Source: GCA-2697345 sp002697345 (GTDB lineage: Bacteria; Pseudomonadota; Alphaproteobacteria; Rhodobacterales; Rhodobacteraceae). Taken from it: a stretch of 64,000 nucleotides of DNA. Below, piece by piece: positions 26,831 to 35,729 of the stretch (the first letter of the stretch is position 1; each line of letters opens with the position of its first letter). The notes beneath the pieces were generated by a model, which ran no database searches, was not told the DNA's origin, and worked only from the letters and a program-made list of their open reading frames with translations. Location: the NCBI GenBank assembly GCA_943787605.1, contig CALSNB010000001.1, positions 1,178,001-1,242,000 on the forward strand, read 5' to 3'. Position numbers and translations under genes: made by a program.

Positions 26831-27583
26831 TTAAGCATTTTTTCGAGCATTATCCATCAGTAATCTCATCTCGCTAATTGCTGTATCTAGTCCCTTAAAA
26901 ATTGCTTCTCCAACTAAAAAATGACCAATGTTTAACTCTACCAATTCAGGTATTACGGCTACTGACCTCACCGTATCATAAGTCAGTCCATGTCCAGCAT
27001 GAACCTCCAACCCTAATGATTTAGCAAAAGTTGCCATTTCTTTCAAACTCTTTAATTCTAAGTTTGCTTTAGTGTTAAGGTCTTCTGCATAAGCATCACA
27101 ATATGCCCCTGTATGGAGTTCTACAACTGAAGCACCTATTCTAGCTGCAGATTCAATTTGTGACTGGTCTGCCGCAATAAAGATAGACACCCTACACCCA
27201 ACCTCATTTAAAGGAGCAATAAAATGTGCAAGCCTGTTTTCCTCTTTAGAAACCTCTAGACCACCCTCGGTAGTCCTTTCTTCCCGTTTCTCTGGAACAA
27301 GACAGACTGCATGAGGTCTGTACTTAAGTGCTATTTTTTGCATTTCATCTGTTGCTGCCATTTCAAAGTTTAATGGTATTTTAAGATGTTCAACTAACGC
27401 ATCAATATCCGAATCTGTAATATGGCGGCGATCCTCTCTAAGGTGCGCTGTGATACCATCTGCTCCAGAGAGTTCGGCAATTTTTGCTGCTCTTAGTGGA
27501 TCAGGATTACTCCCTCCGCGTGCATTCCTTACGGTTGCAACGTGATCGATATTTACTCCAAGACGTAATTTGTGTTTATCCAT
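26831..27583 (-). CDS. pdxJ: Pyridoxine 5'-phosphate synthase
   Basis: Condenses 1-deoxyxylulose 5-phosphate with 3-amino-2-oxopropyl phosphate to form pyridoxine 5'-phosphate (DXP-dependent vitamin B6 route). 250 residues, TIM barrel. It begins with LGVNIDHVATVRNARGG and has HLREDRRHITD, NFEMAATDEM, VSIFIAAD, ELHTGAYCDA and LEVHAGHGLTYDTV. It is the first gene of the operon ending in recO; the 177 bases upstream to the DUF2062 gene are A+T-rich and show no ORF. Confidence 0.97.
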   Translation of the reverse strand: MDKHKLRLGVNIDHVATVRNARGGSNPDPLRAAKIAELSGADGITAHLREDRRHITDSDIDALVEHLKIPLNFEMAATDEMQKIALKYRPHAVCLVPEKREERTTEGGLEVSKEENRLAHFIAPLNEVGCRVSIFIAADQSQIESAARIGASVVELHTGAYCDAYAEDLNTKANLELKSLKEMATFAKSLGLEVHAGHGLTYDTVRSVAVIPELVELNIGHFLVGEAIFKGLDTAISEMRLLMDNARKNA

Positions 27584-27760
27584 TGCTCTCTCTTATTTAA
27601 ATATTAACATTTAGTTTGAATAGTTCTAATGCGGTTTTTATCCGATATCAAAACATTTGTACGTCAACCTTACTAGTAAATAATATAACAAACCCTACTC
27701 ACCTCTCTATTATTTTATTTAAAATATAAAAAACAAATAAAGAAATAGATTAAACAATAA

Positions 27761-28387
27761 TTAAGAACCTTTTTTTCGATATTTTGTGAGTTTTTTAATA
27801 AGGATACCCTTTGATCTGTTTTTGAAAGCAAAGATCAATGGAAAACTAATATAATAACAAATCAAAGCCGTTACTAATCCCGGAATTATACATCCTATTG
27901 AATAAGGCAAAAATACCTCATTTATGAATAACCCTAGTTTATGCCATTTTGTTGGTTGATGTAGAGTAATGGCTACTAAATTTTGACCAAAATCACTCCA
28001 AGCACCAATAAATATTTCAATTATTTTATCTGGTGCCAACTGATCTATTCCTAAGATAAAACAACCAAAATTTAATGAAATCACCCCTATAGGTACATAG
28101 GTTAAGGGGTTTCCAAAGAAAGTACCGGTTAAAGCTGCTAACATATTTCCTCTAATTAACTTAGCAATAATCATAGCAACAAAAAAATGAAATCCGTAAA
28201 GTGGTGTAAACGAAGCAAATACACCAGCGGCGATACCAAGAGATATTCTCTTTGGAGAGTCAGGAAGCCTTTTAATTCTATATTTAACATACTCAAACCT
28301 ACGACTCCAACCACCGTTTGGCCAAAGAAAATGCCAAAACCATAGCAGCCATGTTTTTGATGTTCTTCGTTTAAACACTTTCGACAA
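27761..28387 (-). CDS. DUF2062 membrane protein
   Basis: 208 residues. A basic N-terminus with KRISLGIAAGVFASFTPLYGFHFFVA and GTFFGNPLTYVPIG, the typical DUF2062 core, is followed by further membrane helices. Function unknown; some relatives are fused to glycosyltransferases or lie near lipid genes. The start is read as TTG at 28387, which has GGAG close upstream; an in-frame GTG nine bases later is the alternative. It follows the RelA/SpoT gene by 31 bases and is probably in that operon. Confidence 0.85.
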   Translation of the reverse strand: MSKVFKRRTSKTWLLWFWHFLWPNGGWSRRFEYVKYRIKRLPDSPKRISLGIAAGVFASFTPLYGFHFFVAMIIAKLIRGNMLAALTGTFFGNPLTYVPIGVISLNFGCFILGIDQLAPDKIIEIFIGAWSDFGQNLVAITLHQPTKWHKLGLFINEVFLPYSIGCIIPGLVTALICYYISFPLIFAFKNRSKGILIKKLTKYRKKGS

Positions 28388-28418
28388 TTTCTCCGTAAGC
28401 TACTAGATCTTCATTACT

Positions 28419-30545
28419 TTATTTAGGTTTCAACTCAACGTCTTTATGCCTCTCTAAAGCAGCAACATAGCTATCAGCTTCAATAGCTACCATGATAGTA
28501 TGCAAATGCTCAGAGTCGCTAACATCCACGTCCACTAAAATACGAAAATAATCAGGTTTCCTATCTATAAAATGTAAATCTGAAATATTTGCTCTTTGCT
28601 CTCCAATTAAGGTACAAAGCCTACCTAAAACTCCAGAATCGTTCACTATTGTCAAGTTAAGGGTGACTGTATTTGTTGCTAGATGTTTTCCTGTATCCCA
28701 ATGGACATCAACCCAACGATCTGACTCACTATCGATCTCAACGAGCGAACCACAATCTATAGAATGGACAAAAACACCGTCACCTCGGTGTTTAATCCCA
28801 ACAATTCTCTCTCCAGGCAAGGGAAGGCAGCAACGCGATCTCTTTATTTGAACACCTTTTGGTAAACCTATAACTGAACGTTTAGAATACGGTCCATCAA
28901 GCCTCGATTTCTCAACTAAATCAGGATAGATAGCATTCACAACATCTTTAGAAGATAACTCCGTGGAACCAACTAATTCCAGTAAGCTAGTTGCATCCTG
29001 CAAATTTAATTCCTTAGCTGCTATGGATAATGCTTTCTCTGTTGATCTCTTCCCAATGTGTTCAAAGGCCGCTCTTACAAGCTCCCTACCTAATTTTACA
29101 AATCTGTCACGATGCTCTTCCCTTAAAGACCTTCTTATTGCCGCTTTAGCACGACCAGTAACAACAATATCTTTCCAAGTTGGTTGAGGTTTTTGACCAT
29201 CTGCCGTAACGATATCAACTGATTGGCCATTACGGAGCCTCGTCCACAAAGGCACTCTTATTCCATTAACTTTTGCACCCACACACGAATGCCCAATTCT
29301 TGTATGGATAGCATAGGCAAAATCTAGAGGCGTTGCGCCTCGAGGCAACTTGACTACCTCTCCTTTAGGCGTGAAGCAAAATACTTGATCAGTGTACATT
29401 TCTAATTTTACGTGCTCAAGAAACTCGTCATGATCATCAGCTTGTTCTATACGCTCATTCATAGCATCCACCCACCTAGAAGGGTCCAATGTGAATGGAT
29501 TCTCTACTCTAATGCCGTCTCGGAAGGCCCAATGTGCTGCCACTCCAGTTTCTGCAACGTCATTCATTTCCCTAGTTCGGATTTGAACCTCTACTTGCGT
29601 TCCATCGCGCCCAGAAACAGTAGTATGGATGGAATGATACCCGTTAGATTTAGGCTGACTAATATAGTCTTTAAATCGCCCAGGAACAGCCGTCCATCTC
29701 TGATGGATGATACCTAAGGCCTTGTAACAATCATCTTCTTTATCTGTGATTATTCGAAAACCATAAATATCTGATAACTGTGAAAAACCCTGTTTTTTTT
29801 CTTCCATCTTCCGCCATATAGAGTAAGGTTTTTTCGCTCTACCATAAACGTCACTATTTAGTTCAGATTTTGATAGTTCTGTTTTTATATCTTTTGTAAT
29901 TTTTGGAACAACACTTCCAGTTTCTTTTTGTAAAGTGATAAAACGGCGAATTATAGAGTTCCGTGCATCTGGATTTAAAACTCTGAAAGCGAGGTCTTCC
30001 AACTCTTCTCTCATCCAGTGCATTCCGATTCTTCCAGCCAAAGGAGCAAAAATGTCCATTGTTTCTATGGACTTTTTAATCTGCTTTTCTGGAGTCATAT
30101 GCTTGATAGTTCGCATATTATGTAATCTATCAGCTAACTTTACTAAGATAACTCGTAAATCTTTAGACATGGCCATAAAAAGTTTTCGAAAGTTCTCAGC
30201 CTGCTTAGTTTCTGTTGAATTAAGCTGAAGGTTGGTTAGCTTTGTTACTCCGTCTACCAAACCTGCAACTTCAGAACCAAAGCTTTTTTCTACTTCAGAG
30301 AAAGTAGACTTCGTATCCTCCAAGGTATCGTGTAATAAAGCTGTCACAATAGATGCGTCATCAAGTCGTTGCTCAGTAAGAATTGCCGCAACAGCTACAG
30401 GGTGAGAAAAATATGGCTCACCAGAACGACGCGATTGTCCTGTGTGCATACTTCTTGAGTACTCGAAAGCTTTATTTATTAGTTTATAATTAGTTTTTGG
30501 ATTATAGACTTTAACCAAGCGTATTAGCTCTTTGGCTTCAATCAT
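28419..30545 (-). CDS. Bifunctional (p)ppGpp synthetase/hydrolase (RelA/SpoT homologue)
   Basis: Makes and degrades the stringent-response alarmone. 708 residues. The N-terminal HD hydrolase domain is intact (SHPVAVAAIL, then LLHDTLEDT with His72-Asp73), followed by the synthetase domain (YGFRIITD, GYHSIHTTV, EVQIRTREM). TGS is next (TPKGEVVKLPRGATPLDFAY), and the ACT domain is C-terminal. An intact HD motif means hydrolysis is likely, as expected for the single long RSH of alphaproteobacteria. It lies 29 bases after rpoZ, the spoT-like arrangement. Confidence 0.95.
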   Translation of the reverse strand: MIEAKELIRLVKVYNPKTNYKLINKAFEYSRSMHTGQSRRSGEPYFSHPVAVAAILTEQRLDDASIVTALLHDTLEDTKSTFSEVEKSFGSEVAGLVDGVTKLTNLQLNSTETKQAENFRKLFMAMSKDLRVILVKLADRLHNMRTIKHMTPEKQIKKSIETMDIFAPLAGRIGMHWMREELEDLAFRVLNPDARNSIIRRFITLQKETGSVVPKITKDIKTELSKSELNSDVYGRAKKPYSIWRKMEEKKQGFSQLSDIYGFRIITDKEDDCYKALGIIHQRWTAVPGRFKDYISQPKSNGYHSIHTTVSGRDGTQVEVQIRTREMNDVAETGVAAHWAFRDGIRVENPFTLDPSRWVDAMNERIEQADDHDEFLEHVKLEMYTDQVFCFTPKGEVVKLPRGATPLDFAYAIHTRIGHSCVGAKVNGIRVPLWTRLRNGQSVDIVTADGQKPQPTWKDIVVTGRAKAAIRRSLREEHRDRFVKLGRELVRAAFEHIGKRSTEKALSIAAKELNLQDATSLLELVGSTELSSKDVVNAIYPDLVEKSRLDGPYSKRSVIGLPKGVQIKRSRCCLPLPGERIVGIKHRGDGVFVHSIDCGSLVEIDSESDRWVDVHWDTGKHLATNTVTLNLTIVNDSGVLGRLCTLIGEQRANISDLHFIDRKPDYFRILVDVDVSDSEHLHTIMVAIEADSYVAALERHKDVELKPK

Positions 30546-30574
30546 AAAAAATCCACCACATGTTTACTACAACC

Positions 30575-30928
30575 CTAATCTTCTGCTTGAGCTTCCATTA
30601 AAGCACGAAGAAGTTTTTCTTCAGACATATCATCATCAGCTACCTCATCGTCCTCGATACCCATTAACAAAGCCATTTCATCTTCTTCCGGTTCGTCCAC
30701 CTCAATCTGAATTTGATTGCTCTCAATTAACCTTTCTCTTAATTCATCGGCTGACTGAGTTTCATCTGCTATCTCTCTTAAGCTGACAACAGGGTTCTTA
30801 TCATTATCCCTTATCACAGTTATCGCAGATCCAGTAGATATCTCGCGTGCGCGATGAGCCGCGAGCAAAACTAAGTCAAATCTATTTGGTACTTTATCAA
30901 CACAATCTTCTACAGTAACACGAGCCAT
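30575..30928 (-). CDS. rpoZ: DNA-directed RNA polymerase subunit omega
   Basis: Small subunit that chaperones beta' and mediates (p)ppGpp effects. 117 residues, with MARVTVEDCVDKVPNRFDLVLLAAHRAREIS matching the family core. The C-terminal 50 residues form an acidic tail (DEPEEDEMALLMGIEDDEVADDD), longer than in E. coli but seen in alphaproteobacteria. Directly upstream of the (p)ppGpp enzyme gene, a classical pairing. Confidence 0.96.
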   Translation of the reverse strand: MARVTVEDCVDKVPNRFDLVLLAAHRAREISTGSAITVIRDNDKNPVVSLREIADETQSADELRERLIESNQIQIEVDEPEEDEMALLMGIEDDEVADDDMSEEKLLRALMEAQAED

Positions 30929-31017
30929 AGCACACTCCGGTTTAATTAAAGGGATCTGAGTATTCGCCCTAAACTTTTAAAACAAAAAATACAACTAAAA
31001 AGTTAAGGGACGATCAA

Positions 31018-31587
31018 TTAAATTTGATAAATTATTTCCTTATCCATTGGCTTAAGAGCTCCAAGCATTTGCGTTAAAGTCTTTTTAAAAACTGGATGCA
31101 CCCAGTTTTTCGAAACATCTAAAAAAGGTACAAGAACAAAAACTCTATCCTGGATACGTGGGTGAGGCAGTATTAATTTAGAAGGAACTCGTTTGATCTG
31201 CTCTGTTATTGTTAAATTAGACCACTTTAGAAACTCATACTGTGATGGGTATATTTGATCTTCAAATGCAAGTAGATCTATATCAATTGGTCTTGGTGCC
31301 CATCTGTATGACCTAGTTCTATCAAAAATACTTTCAATTTTATGAAACTTCTTTAGCAATTCTTCTGCATTTGTATCAGTTTGAATATATGCCACAGCGT
31401 TCACAAAATCTGGACCACTTCCTAGAGGGAAAGCCGGTGTTGAGTAAAAATTACTTAATTTTGAAATCTCTAACGAATCACTTTCAAGTTCTTTTAGAGC
31501 AGCTATAATGGTTTGCTTTGGCTCACCAACGGAAGAGACAACATTACCACCAAATGCTACAAATGCTTTCTTGAACCTGTTTGACAT
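31018..31587 (-). CDS. folK: 2-amino-4-hydroxy-6-hydroxymethyldihydropteridine pyrophosphokinase
   Basis: Folate pathway enzyme that transfers pyrophosphate from ATP to hydroxymethyl-dihydropterin. 189 residues. It has FVAFGGN at the N-terminus, then RTRSYRWAPRPIDIDLLAFE with the metal-binding Asp pair, and LILPHPRIQDRVFVLVPF. The frame is open to 31674, but the ATG at 31587 gives the normal N-terminus. Ends 89 bases before rpoZ. Confidence 0.92.
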   Translation of the reverse strand: MSNRFKKAFVAFGGNVVSSVGEPKQTIIAALKELESDSLEISKLSNFYSTPAFPLGSGPDFVNAVAYIQTDTNAEELLKKFHKIESIFDRTRSYRWAPRPIDIDLLAFEDQIYPSQYEFLKWSNLTITEQIKRVPSKLILPHPRIQDRVFVLVPFLDVSKNWVHPVFKKTLTQMLGALKPMDKEIIYQI

Positions 31588-31783
31588 AAAAATATACTCT
31601 AAAAACATTAAAAATGATTTGGTTCGAACACTTACTTTTTTTATATTTATTATATATGCATTTTGAAGGTTCACTAATATTGAAGAGATAATAATACTAC
31701 AATAAATTTTTTTAAAAATAGTCTTTTAGTATCGTATTGATTAGCATTCTAATTTCAATTTGGATAAAAATGGAGAGGTTAAG

Positions 31784-32734
31784 TTGTTAAAACCTAAATT
31801 AAAACTATATTTGGCTGCTCCGAGAGGTTTTTGTGCTGGCGTAGATCGAGCTATTAAAATGGTAGAATTAGCAATTCAAAAGTGGGGAGCTCCAATTTAT
31901 GTTCGCCATGAAATCGTGCATAATAAATTTGTCGTTGATCAACTCAGATCTAAGGGAGCAATTTTTATTGAAGACCTAAATGACTGCCCTAGTGATCGAC
32001 CAGTTATTTTCTCTGCTCACGGAGTGCCTAAATCAGTAGAAAAAGAAGTGCTTGATAGAAAGATGATTTATATAGATGCTACATGCCCGTTAGTTTCAAA
32101 GGTTCATAATGAAGCTCAACGGCATTTTTCAAATGATCGCCAGATGGTAATGATAGGACATGAAGGCCATCCTGAAACCATTGGAACAATGGGCCAACTT
32201 CCAGCAGGTGAAGTACTTTTGGTTGAAACGGTCAGTGACGTACAAAAGATTGAACCTCGAGACAAAAATCTACTAGCATTTATTACTCAAACTACTCTAT
32301 CTGTTGACGACACTATAGAGATAATCACAGCGCTCAAAAAAAGATTTCCAAATATTATTGGTCCTCACAAAGAAGATATATGTTACGCTACTACTAATAG
32401 GCAAACCGCAGTTAAGGTAATGTCAACTAAGACTAAGACTATGCTGGTGATCGGTGCTCCTAATTCCTCAAACTCTAACCGTTTAGTGGAAGTCGGCTTA
32501 AAAGCGGGTTGCTCGTATGCCTGTCTAATTCAAAGAGCTACAGAAATTGATTGGGTAGCACTTAAAGATATTTCTTCAATAGGTTTGACAGCTGGAGCAT
32601 CCGCTCCTGATGAACTCATTAACGAAGTTATAGCCGCATTTAAGGACCGTTATGAAACTACGGTAGAGTTAGTAGAAACTGCCATAGAAAATATTGAATT
32701 TAAGGTCCCTAAAATACTTAGAGAATTTTCGTGA
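31784..32734 (+). CDS. ispH: 4-hydroxy-3-methylbut-2-enyl diphosphate reductase
   Basis: Last step of the MEP isoprenoid pathway, an iron-sulfur enzyme yielding IPP and DMAPP. 316 residues. The first cluster cysteine is in RGFCAGVDRAI (residue 17), the second in DATCPLVSKVH, and the third in EDICYATTNRQ. GAPNSSNSNRL completes the site. The start is TTG at 31784: GGAGAGG lies five bases upstream and the product then has the E. coli length. An in-frame TTG at 31760 has no such site. It overlaps the DUF3429 gene by four bases. Confidence 0.96.
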   Translation: MLKPKLKLYLAAPRGFCAGVDRAIKMVELAIQKWGAPIYVRHEIVHNKFVVDQLRSKGAIFIEDLNDCPSDRPVIFSAHGVPKSVEKEVLDRKMIYIDATCPLVSKVHNEAQRHFSNDRQMVMIGHEGHPETIGTMGQLPAGEVLLVETVSDVQKIEPRDKNLLAFITQTTLSVDDTIEIITALKKRFPNIIGPHKEDICYATTNRQTAVKVMSTKTKTMLVIGAPNSSNSNRLVEVGLKAGCSYACLIQRATEIDWVALKDISSIGLTAGASAPDELINEVIAAFKDRYETTVELVETAIENIEFKVPKILREFS

Positions 32735-33204
32735 AAAATATCCCCAAAACAGCAATAGTGTTGAGTTTTTTGGGCTTAATTCCTTTCTTTATTTTCTCAA
32801 TATTTCAAATGATATCACTCAGTAGTATAACATCTCAAAGCTACTTATTAATTAATGCTGAGCTGGATAAGCTATTACTTTCTTATGGGCTAATAATACT
32901 AAGCTTTATGGCAGGAACTCACTGGGGGTTTGCCGCAAAAAGTTCGGGGGTATTATCTACAAAGGCTTATTTATCTAGTGTGATTCCAACTTTTTTAGTA
33001 TTCTTAATAATACCTGAGCACTTTTTTTCTGTGAGCCACAATATTAAATTATCATTGGCTTTACTTTTACTTGGTTTTTTGGGAATCCTGTTATTTGACG
33101 TCCATCACTGGAAAGAAAAACTTGCACCGCAATGGTGGTTAAGCTTACGTGTTCCAATGACCCTTATCGTAGTGCTATTACTTTTAGTAGGTATATCTGC
33201 CTAA
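32731..33204 (+). CDS. DUF3429 family membrane protein
   Basis: 157 residues with about five predicted membrane helices and the family motif MAGTHWGFA, followed by FDVHHWKEKLAPQWWLSLRVPMTLIV. Function unknown. GTG start overlaps the ispH stop (GTGA); its stop overlaps the rnhA start (TAATG), so all three are translationally coupled. In many alphaproteobacteria this slot between ispH and rnhA is occupied by thrB. Confidence 0.85.
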   Translation: MKNIPKTAIVLSFLGLIPFFIFSIFQMISLSSITSQSYLLINAELDKLLLSYGLIILSFMAGTHWGFAAKSSGVLSTKAYLSSVIPTFLVFLIIPEHFFSVSHNIKLSLALLLLGFLGILLFDVHHWKEKLAPQWWLSLRVPMTLIVVLLLLVGISA

Positions 33205-33653
33205 TGTTTATTTGTGCCTATACTGATGGAGCCTGTTCAGGAAACCCTGGGCCTGGTGGTTGGGGGGTTATAATAACAGCCACAAAAGATAAAAGCATAA
33301 TAAAAAAGATAGAATTAAATGGAGGAGAAGAGCACACCACCAACAACCGGATGGAATTGACTGCAGCTATAAACGCATTAAACGCTCTAGAACGACCCTC
33401 AACAATAACAATCTATACAGATAGTGTTTATGTTAAAGACGGTATATCAAAGTGGTTATCAACTTGGAAATCAAAAGGTTGGAAGACAGCATCAAAGAAG
33501 CCTGTAAAAAATGAAGACCTTTGGAGAGACCTGGATGACGCCAGAAAACCACATAACGTGACTTGGGAATGGGTGAAAGGACACTCTGGCAATACAGAAA
33601 ATGACCGTGCAGATTTACTTGCCAGATTAGGAATGGCCCCTTTCCAAAATTAA
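33204..33653 (+). CDS. rnhA: Ribonuclease HI
   Basis: Degrades RNA in RNA-DNA hybrids. 149 residues. It begins MFICAYTDGACSGNPGPGGWG with the catalytic Asp8, has the acidic NNRMELTAAINAL and YTDSVYVKDGISKWL, and ends with VKGHSGNTENDRADLLAR. The frame is open upstream inside the DUF3429 gene; the ATG at 33204 is the family start and overlaps the preceding stop by one base. Convergent with fmt across a stem-loop. Confidence 0.96.
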   Translation: MFICAYTDGACSGNPGPGGWGVIITATKDKSIIKKIELNGGEEHTTNNRMELTAAINALNALERPSTITIYTDSVYVKDGISKWLSTWKSKGWKTASKKPVKNEDLWRDLDDARKPHNVTWEWVKGHSGNTENDRADLLARLGMAPFQN

Positions 33654-33688
33654 ATGCAAGTTCTTTAAATTATGGGTAAAAAAATATC

Positions 33689-33712
33689 AAAAACCACTCT
33701 AAAGTAGTTTTT
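33689..33712. terminator. Bidirectional terminator-like hairpin between rnhA and fmt
   Basis: AAAAACCACT (33689-33698) pairs with AGTAGTTTTT (33703-33712) around a 4-base loop, with one mismatch. It gives a T-run on both strands, so it could end both convergent transcripts. It overlaps the fmt stop codon at 33699-33701. Structure is seen; activity is inferred. Confidence 0.45.
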
Positions 33713-34598
33713 CCGGCAAACTGTTCCCCTTTAAAAACTCTTCAGTAGTTACGATCCGTTTCCCAGGTTTTTGAACTGAGGTAATAGACACAGCCCCAGT
33801 ACCACAAGCTACTGTGAAACTATCTAAAATTTTTCCAGGGTCTGCCTTTATGTTCTTTGTATAGCTACCCAGGAGCTTAAGACGCTCCCCATTCACATGA
33901 CACCAAGCCCCCGGCCAAGGAGACATTGCACGGATCAACCTATCTATTTCTGTAGCCGGTTGCCGCCAATCTATCAAAGTTTCATTTTTTAAAACTTTTT
34001 GAGCATACGTTATACCCTGATTTGCTTGTTGAATATCTACAATGTCACTAATTTTAGAAATAGTATGAACAATTAAATTTGCTCCTATGTTAGATAATCT
34101 TTCGTGAAGCTCACCTGATGTTTCCTGTTCTCCTATCTCCACCTCGAATGTATCAACTATAGCTCCTGTGTCTAAACCTTGATCCATCCGCATTATACAT
34201 ACCCCCGTTGTAGGGTCACCTGCCATAATCGCCCTCTGAATTGGTGCTGCCCCCCGCCACCTTGGCAAAAGTGAAGCATGAACATTCAAACACCCAAATC
34301 TGGAGCCATCCAAAATTTCCTTTGGAAGTAAAAGGCCATATGCTACAACAACGCCAACATCAGCCTCAAGATCTAAAAAATCTTGAACAATTTTATCATC
34401 AGAGAGCCTAGACGGATGCCTAACTAAAAGTCCCAGTTCATTTGCTCTAGCATGTACTGGTGAGTTGCGAACCTTTTGTCCACGCCCCGCCACGCTCGGT
34501 GGTTGACAGTAAACACATACTACCTGATGACCCTCTTCAATCAAAGCGTTTAGAATCGTGACAGAAAAACTAGGGGTACCAAAAAATACTATCTTCAT
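33699..34598 (-). CDS. fmt: Methionyl-tRNA formyltransferase
   Basis: Formylates initiator Met-tRNA using 10-formyl-tetrahydrofolate. 299 residues, slightly shorter than E. coli Fmt. Motifs: MKIVFFGTPSFSV; LNVHASLLPRWRGAAPIQRAI with the catalytic Asn-His; MDQGLDTGAI; and the C-terminal SPWPGAWCHV. It lies 42 bases downstream of the second deformylase gene in a def-def-fmt operon, matching the formylation/deformylation cycle. Confidence 0.96.
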   Translation of the reverse strand: MKIVFFGTPSFSVTILNALIEEGHQVVCVYCQPPSVAGRGQKVRNSPVHARANELGLLVRHPSRLSDDKIVQDFLDLEADVGVVVAYGLLLPKEILDGSRFGCLNVHASLLPRWRGAAPIQRAIMAGDPTTGVCIMRMDQGLDTGAIVDTFEVEIGEQETSGELHERLSNIGANLIVHTISKISDIVDIQQANQGITYAQKVLKNETLIDWRQPATEIDRLIRAMSPWPGAWCHVNGERLKLLGSYTKNIKADPGKILDSFTVACGTGAVSITSVQKPGKRIVTTEEFLKGNSLPEKLL

Positions 34599-34640
34599 AA
34601 ACTGTAATTACTCATTTTGATTAAATTTAAACTTAACACT

Positions 34641-35087
34641 CTATTTATCCATTATAAGTTTACCATCTAAATGATCAATCTCATGACATATAATAGCAGC
34701 CGAGATCCCTTCAAACCGGTTTCGATTTAGTTTACATTCCTCATCCATCCACATCACTTCAATAGTGTATGGTCTCTCAACTTTCACTGGAGTTTCTGGT
34801 ATTGAGAGACACCTCTCTTCGTTAACTTGAGTTTCGTTCGATTTAAATAAAATCTCTGGATTTATCATAGTTACTGGCTCAGAAATTCCATTTTTCCAAT
34901 TTATATCCATCACAAATAATCTGTTGGAAATTCCAATCTGAGGTCCTGCTAGACCTCGACCCGAAGCCTCATATAAAGTGTCATACATGTCATTAATGAT
35001 AGTCTTTATTTCTTTAGAAACCTCTAATATTGGTGTACAAAGCGACCTTAATACTGGGTCTGGGTATTGAATTATACTTAAGATCAT
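34641..35087 (-). CDS. Second peptide deformylase, divergent
   Basis: Probable metal-dependent deformylase of nascent peptides. 148 residues, shorter than its neighbour. Motif I is GRGLAGPQIG (usually G.G.AA.Q). Motif II reads EERCLSIP instead of EGCLS, keeping the metal-binding Cys but with Arg in place of Gly. Motif III, ICHEIDHLDG, retains the two His and the catalytic Glu. Overlaps the upstream def by four bases (ATGA), so it probably arose by tandem duplication. Activity is uncertain; some paralogues of this family have altered specificity. Confidence 0.85.
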   Translation of the reverse strand: MILSIIQYPDPVLRSLCTPILEVSKEIKTIINDMYDTLYEASGRGLAGPQIGISNRLFVMDINWKNGISEPVTMINPEILFKSNETQVNEERCLSIPETPVKVERPYTIEVMWMDEECKLNRNRFEGISAAIICHEIDHLDGKLIMDK

Positions 35088-35602
35088 CCTTGTAACTTTT
35101 CCCTCTTAAGTTTCTTCATTTTTCGCGTAATTAACTGCCTTCGCAAAGGAGTTAAATAATCTATAAAAAGTTTACCATTTAAGTGATCTATTTCATGTTG
35201 CACGCAAGTTGCCCACAAGCCGTTAAAAGTCCTTTGCTCTTCTACACCTGTTCTATCAATCCACCCAACCGTGACTACTGAGGGCCGTTCAACTTCTCCA
35301 TACTGGTCAGGAATTGACAGACATCCTTCTTCGTGGGTATTTTTTTCATAAGATGCAAACAAAATCTTAGGATTAAACATCTGGATAGCATCTGAATTCT
35401 GGTCTTCTCCCTTACAGTCAAGTACAATCACCCTAACCAAAGCACCTACCTGAGGCGCAGCTAATCCTATCCCCGGCGCTTCATACATTGTTTCAACCAT
35501 ATCATCTGCTAACCTAAGCATTTGATCCGAAACAACCGTAACAGGTAATGCTTTTTTTCTCAACTTAGGCTCTGGATGTATTAATATTGGCCTAATTGTC
35601 AT
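35084..35602 (-). CDS. def: Peptide deformylase
   Basis: Removes the N-formyl group from nascent proteins. 172 residues with all canonical motifs: GIGLAAPQVG, EEGCLSIPDQYGEVERP and VQHEIDHLNGKLF. The C-terminal Lys/Arg-rich tail (RRQLITRKMKKLKREKLQG) resembles the ribosome-binding helix of other deformylases. First of three minus-strand genes (def, divergent def, fmt); divergent from the aminotransferase gene across 127 bases. Confidence 0.96.
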   Translation of the reverse strand: MTIRPILIHPEPKLRKKALPVTVVSDQMLRLADDMVETMYEAPGIGLAAPQVGALVRVIVLDCKGEDQNSDAIQMFNPKILFASYEKNTHEEGCLSIPDQYGEVERPSVVTVGWIDRTGVEEQRTFNGLWATCVQHEIDHLNGKLFIDYLTPLRRQLITRKMKKLKREKLQG

Positions 35603-35729
35603 AAAATATTTTACTCTTCATTTTCTTACTTTACCTCATTAAAATTTTGATATTTTATGGCCGCATTATAATCATTTTTTTATAAAAAAACACATAAATT
35701 CCTAAACTTTATAGGATAGAGGGTCAATC

